Shown: one piece after another, positions 63,268 through 64,000 of the stretch
Numbering within the stretch: the stretch's first letter is position 1
Layout of the letters: each line of letters starts with the position of its first letter
Assembly: GCA_963667005.1 (NCBI GenBank)
Contig: OY762937.1
Location: 620,001 to 684,000 of the forward strand
Direction: 5' to 3'
Length of the DNA stretch: 64,000 nt
Source of the DNA: G963662605 sp963667005
GTDB taxonomy: Bacteria > Bacteroidota > Ignavibacteria > Ignavibacteriales > Ignavibacteriaceae
Program-made: the position numbers and the translations under genes
The notes under the pieces: model-generated
Told to the model about the DNA's origin: nothing
Databases searched by the model: none
Seen by the model: the letters and a program-made list of their open reading frames with translations, nothing else

Positions 63268-64000
63268 TTCGTAAACCTTTAAAATCATCAATTGAAGAAT
63301 AATTTGTTGCGCAGCTTCCGGCGATTACCGCCTTTCGAAGTGCACGATATAGATTTTTTGTTCCAATATACTCATAAAAGAAATATGCCCCAAAAGTATC
63401 ACCACAACCGACTTTGTTTTTCACGTCGGTCTTTAACGCGGGTACAAACAACGAAAATATCTCTCCATTTTCTAATGTGTACAGCCGCGCCCCTTTATCG
63501 CCTTTTGTAACCAGCAGCGCAGTAACACCAAGCGATAATATTTCCGAAGCAATTTCCACTTCGTCTGTCTTATCAGAAAGCGTCATCACCTCATATTCGT
63601 TTGCCTGAATGATATCAAGACGTTTTGCCCACTCGTTGAAGTTTTCTATTCTGCGATGGTCACGAACTTTTTCATCCGTAACTCCGCGGGCAAGCGAATG
63701 AACATCAAAATAGATCAATCCCTTGTATTGCGTTCTCAACTGCTTCAGGTCATTTGCATCAAGCTCAAATCCCGAAATCATATTGATAAAAACACCGTCA
63801 AAGAAATTCAAATCGCCGGAAGGAAGGACAAGCTTACTATTGAGATTTTCAAATCGTTCGCAGCGTTCTTCTACATTGTATATAGTAAGATGAACGCGGG
63901 GTATTCTTTCGGCCGGATGGCAGTATGTCTTGTTGCAGCCGTCAAAGACCGGGGCGAAGACCTGTTCAACTCCGCTTTCAATACCCGTACACAACCACAC
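63236..64000 (-). CDS. PfkB family carbohydrate kinase (5' end outside the window)
   Basis: 254 residues of the C-terminal part are in the window; the N-terminus lies beyond 64000. The PfkB signature is present: VTKGDKGARLY and the catalytic GCGDTFGAYFF (Asp in GDT), as in ribokinase-type enzymes that phosphorylate sugars or nucleosides with ATP. The substrate is not evident. It leads a tightly packed run with the RmlD-like, GH13 and rarA genes. Confidence 0.8.
   Translation of the reverse strand: MWLCTGIESGVEQVFAPVFDGCNKTYCHPAERIPRVHLTIYNVEERCERFENLNSKLVLPSGDLNFFDGVFINMISGFELDANDLKQLRTQYKGLIYFDVHSLARGVTDEKVRDHRRIENFNEWAKRLDIIQANEYEVMTLSDKTDEVEIASEILSLGVTALLVTKGDKGARLYTLENGEIFSLFVPALKTDVKNKVGCGDTFGAYFFYEYIGTKNLYRALRKAVIAGSCATNYSSIDDFKGLRNDVSKQFGEA

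Overview
The window is bacterial chromosome of moderate G+C (low-to-mid forties by eye) and almost entirely housekeeping or environmental-adaptation genes. Several traits point to the Bacteroidota/Ignavibacteriota/Chlorobiota (FCB) group: a SecB-like chaperone, DUF6132 and HYC_CC_PP small proteins, a receiver/PEP-synthase-N fusion, an amidase with a golvesin-like insert, OmpA with thrombospondin type 3 repeats, and one promoter that fits the TAnnTTTG consensus. Shine-Dalgarno sequences are nevertheless common, so I favour a deep-branching member of the group (Ignavibacteria-like) over a classical Bacteroides. This placement is inference. No phage, transposase, CRISPR array or rRNA was seen.

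Layout. 1-11 kb: rmuC (cut by the window edge), a SecB-like protein, pgi, a DUF2254-like membrane protein, uvrA and a large lipoprotein amidase. 10.5-17.2 kb (minus strand): a membrane protein, a receiver-PPDK_N fusion, DinB-like, AEC transporter, DUF6132 and asparaginase genes. 17.2-21.6 kb: a long A/T-tract-rich intergenic region and an operon of two ATP-grasp ligases, a GNAT acetyltransferase and lysine 2,3-aminomutase. 21.7-33.5 kb: PLP decarboxylase, SDR, lipoprotein, O-methyltransferase, a zinc-ribbon protein, rpsU, LOG family, dacB, tRNA-Met/secG, FAD oxidase and priA. 33.5-36 kb: two unknown proteins. 36-49.4 kb: two divergent metal-efflux operons, a CzcCBA-type (minus) and a Cus-type copper/silver system (plus), separated by repeat debris. 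49.4-51 kb: a repeat-rich island holding one orphan gene. 51-64 kb: inositol-phosphatase-like gene, an OmpA porin, a TetR-TolC-HlyD-ABC2-ABC2 exporter operon without an ATPase, and a PfkB-RmlD-GH13-RarA run.

The most interesting possible new system is the ligase-ligase-GNAT-KamA operon. Its aminomutase keeps both lysine-binding aspartates at the exact spacing known for lysine 2,3-aminomutase, so it may make beta-lysine that the ligases and acetyltransferase build into a small peptide or acylated product. A second notable layer is the dispersed palindromic DNA: at least five families of short repeats occupy nearly every larger intergenic space, including exact 38-base copies and a perfect 34-base palindrome.
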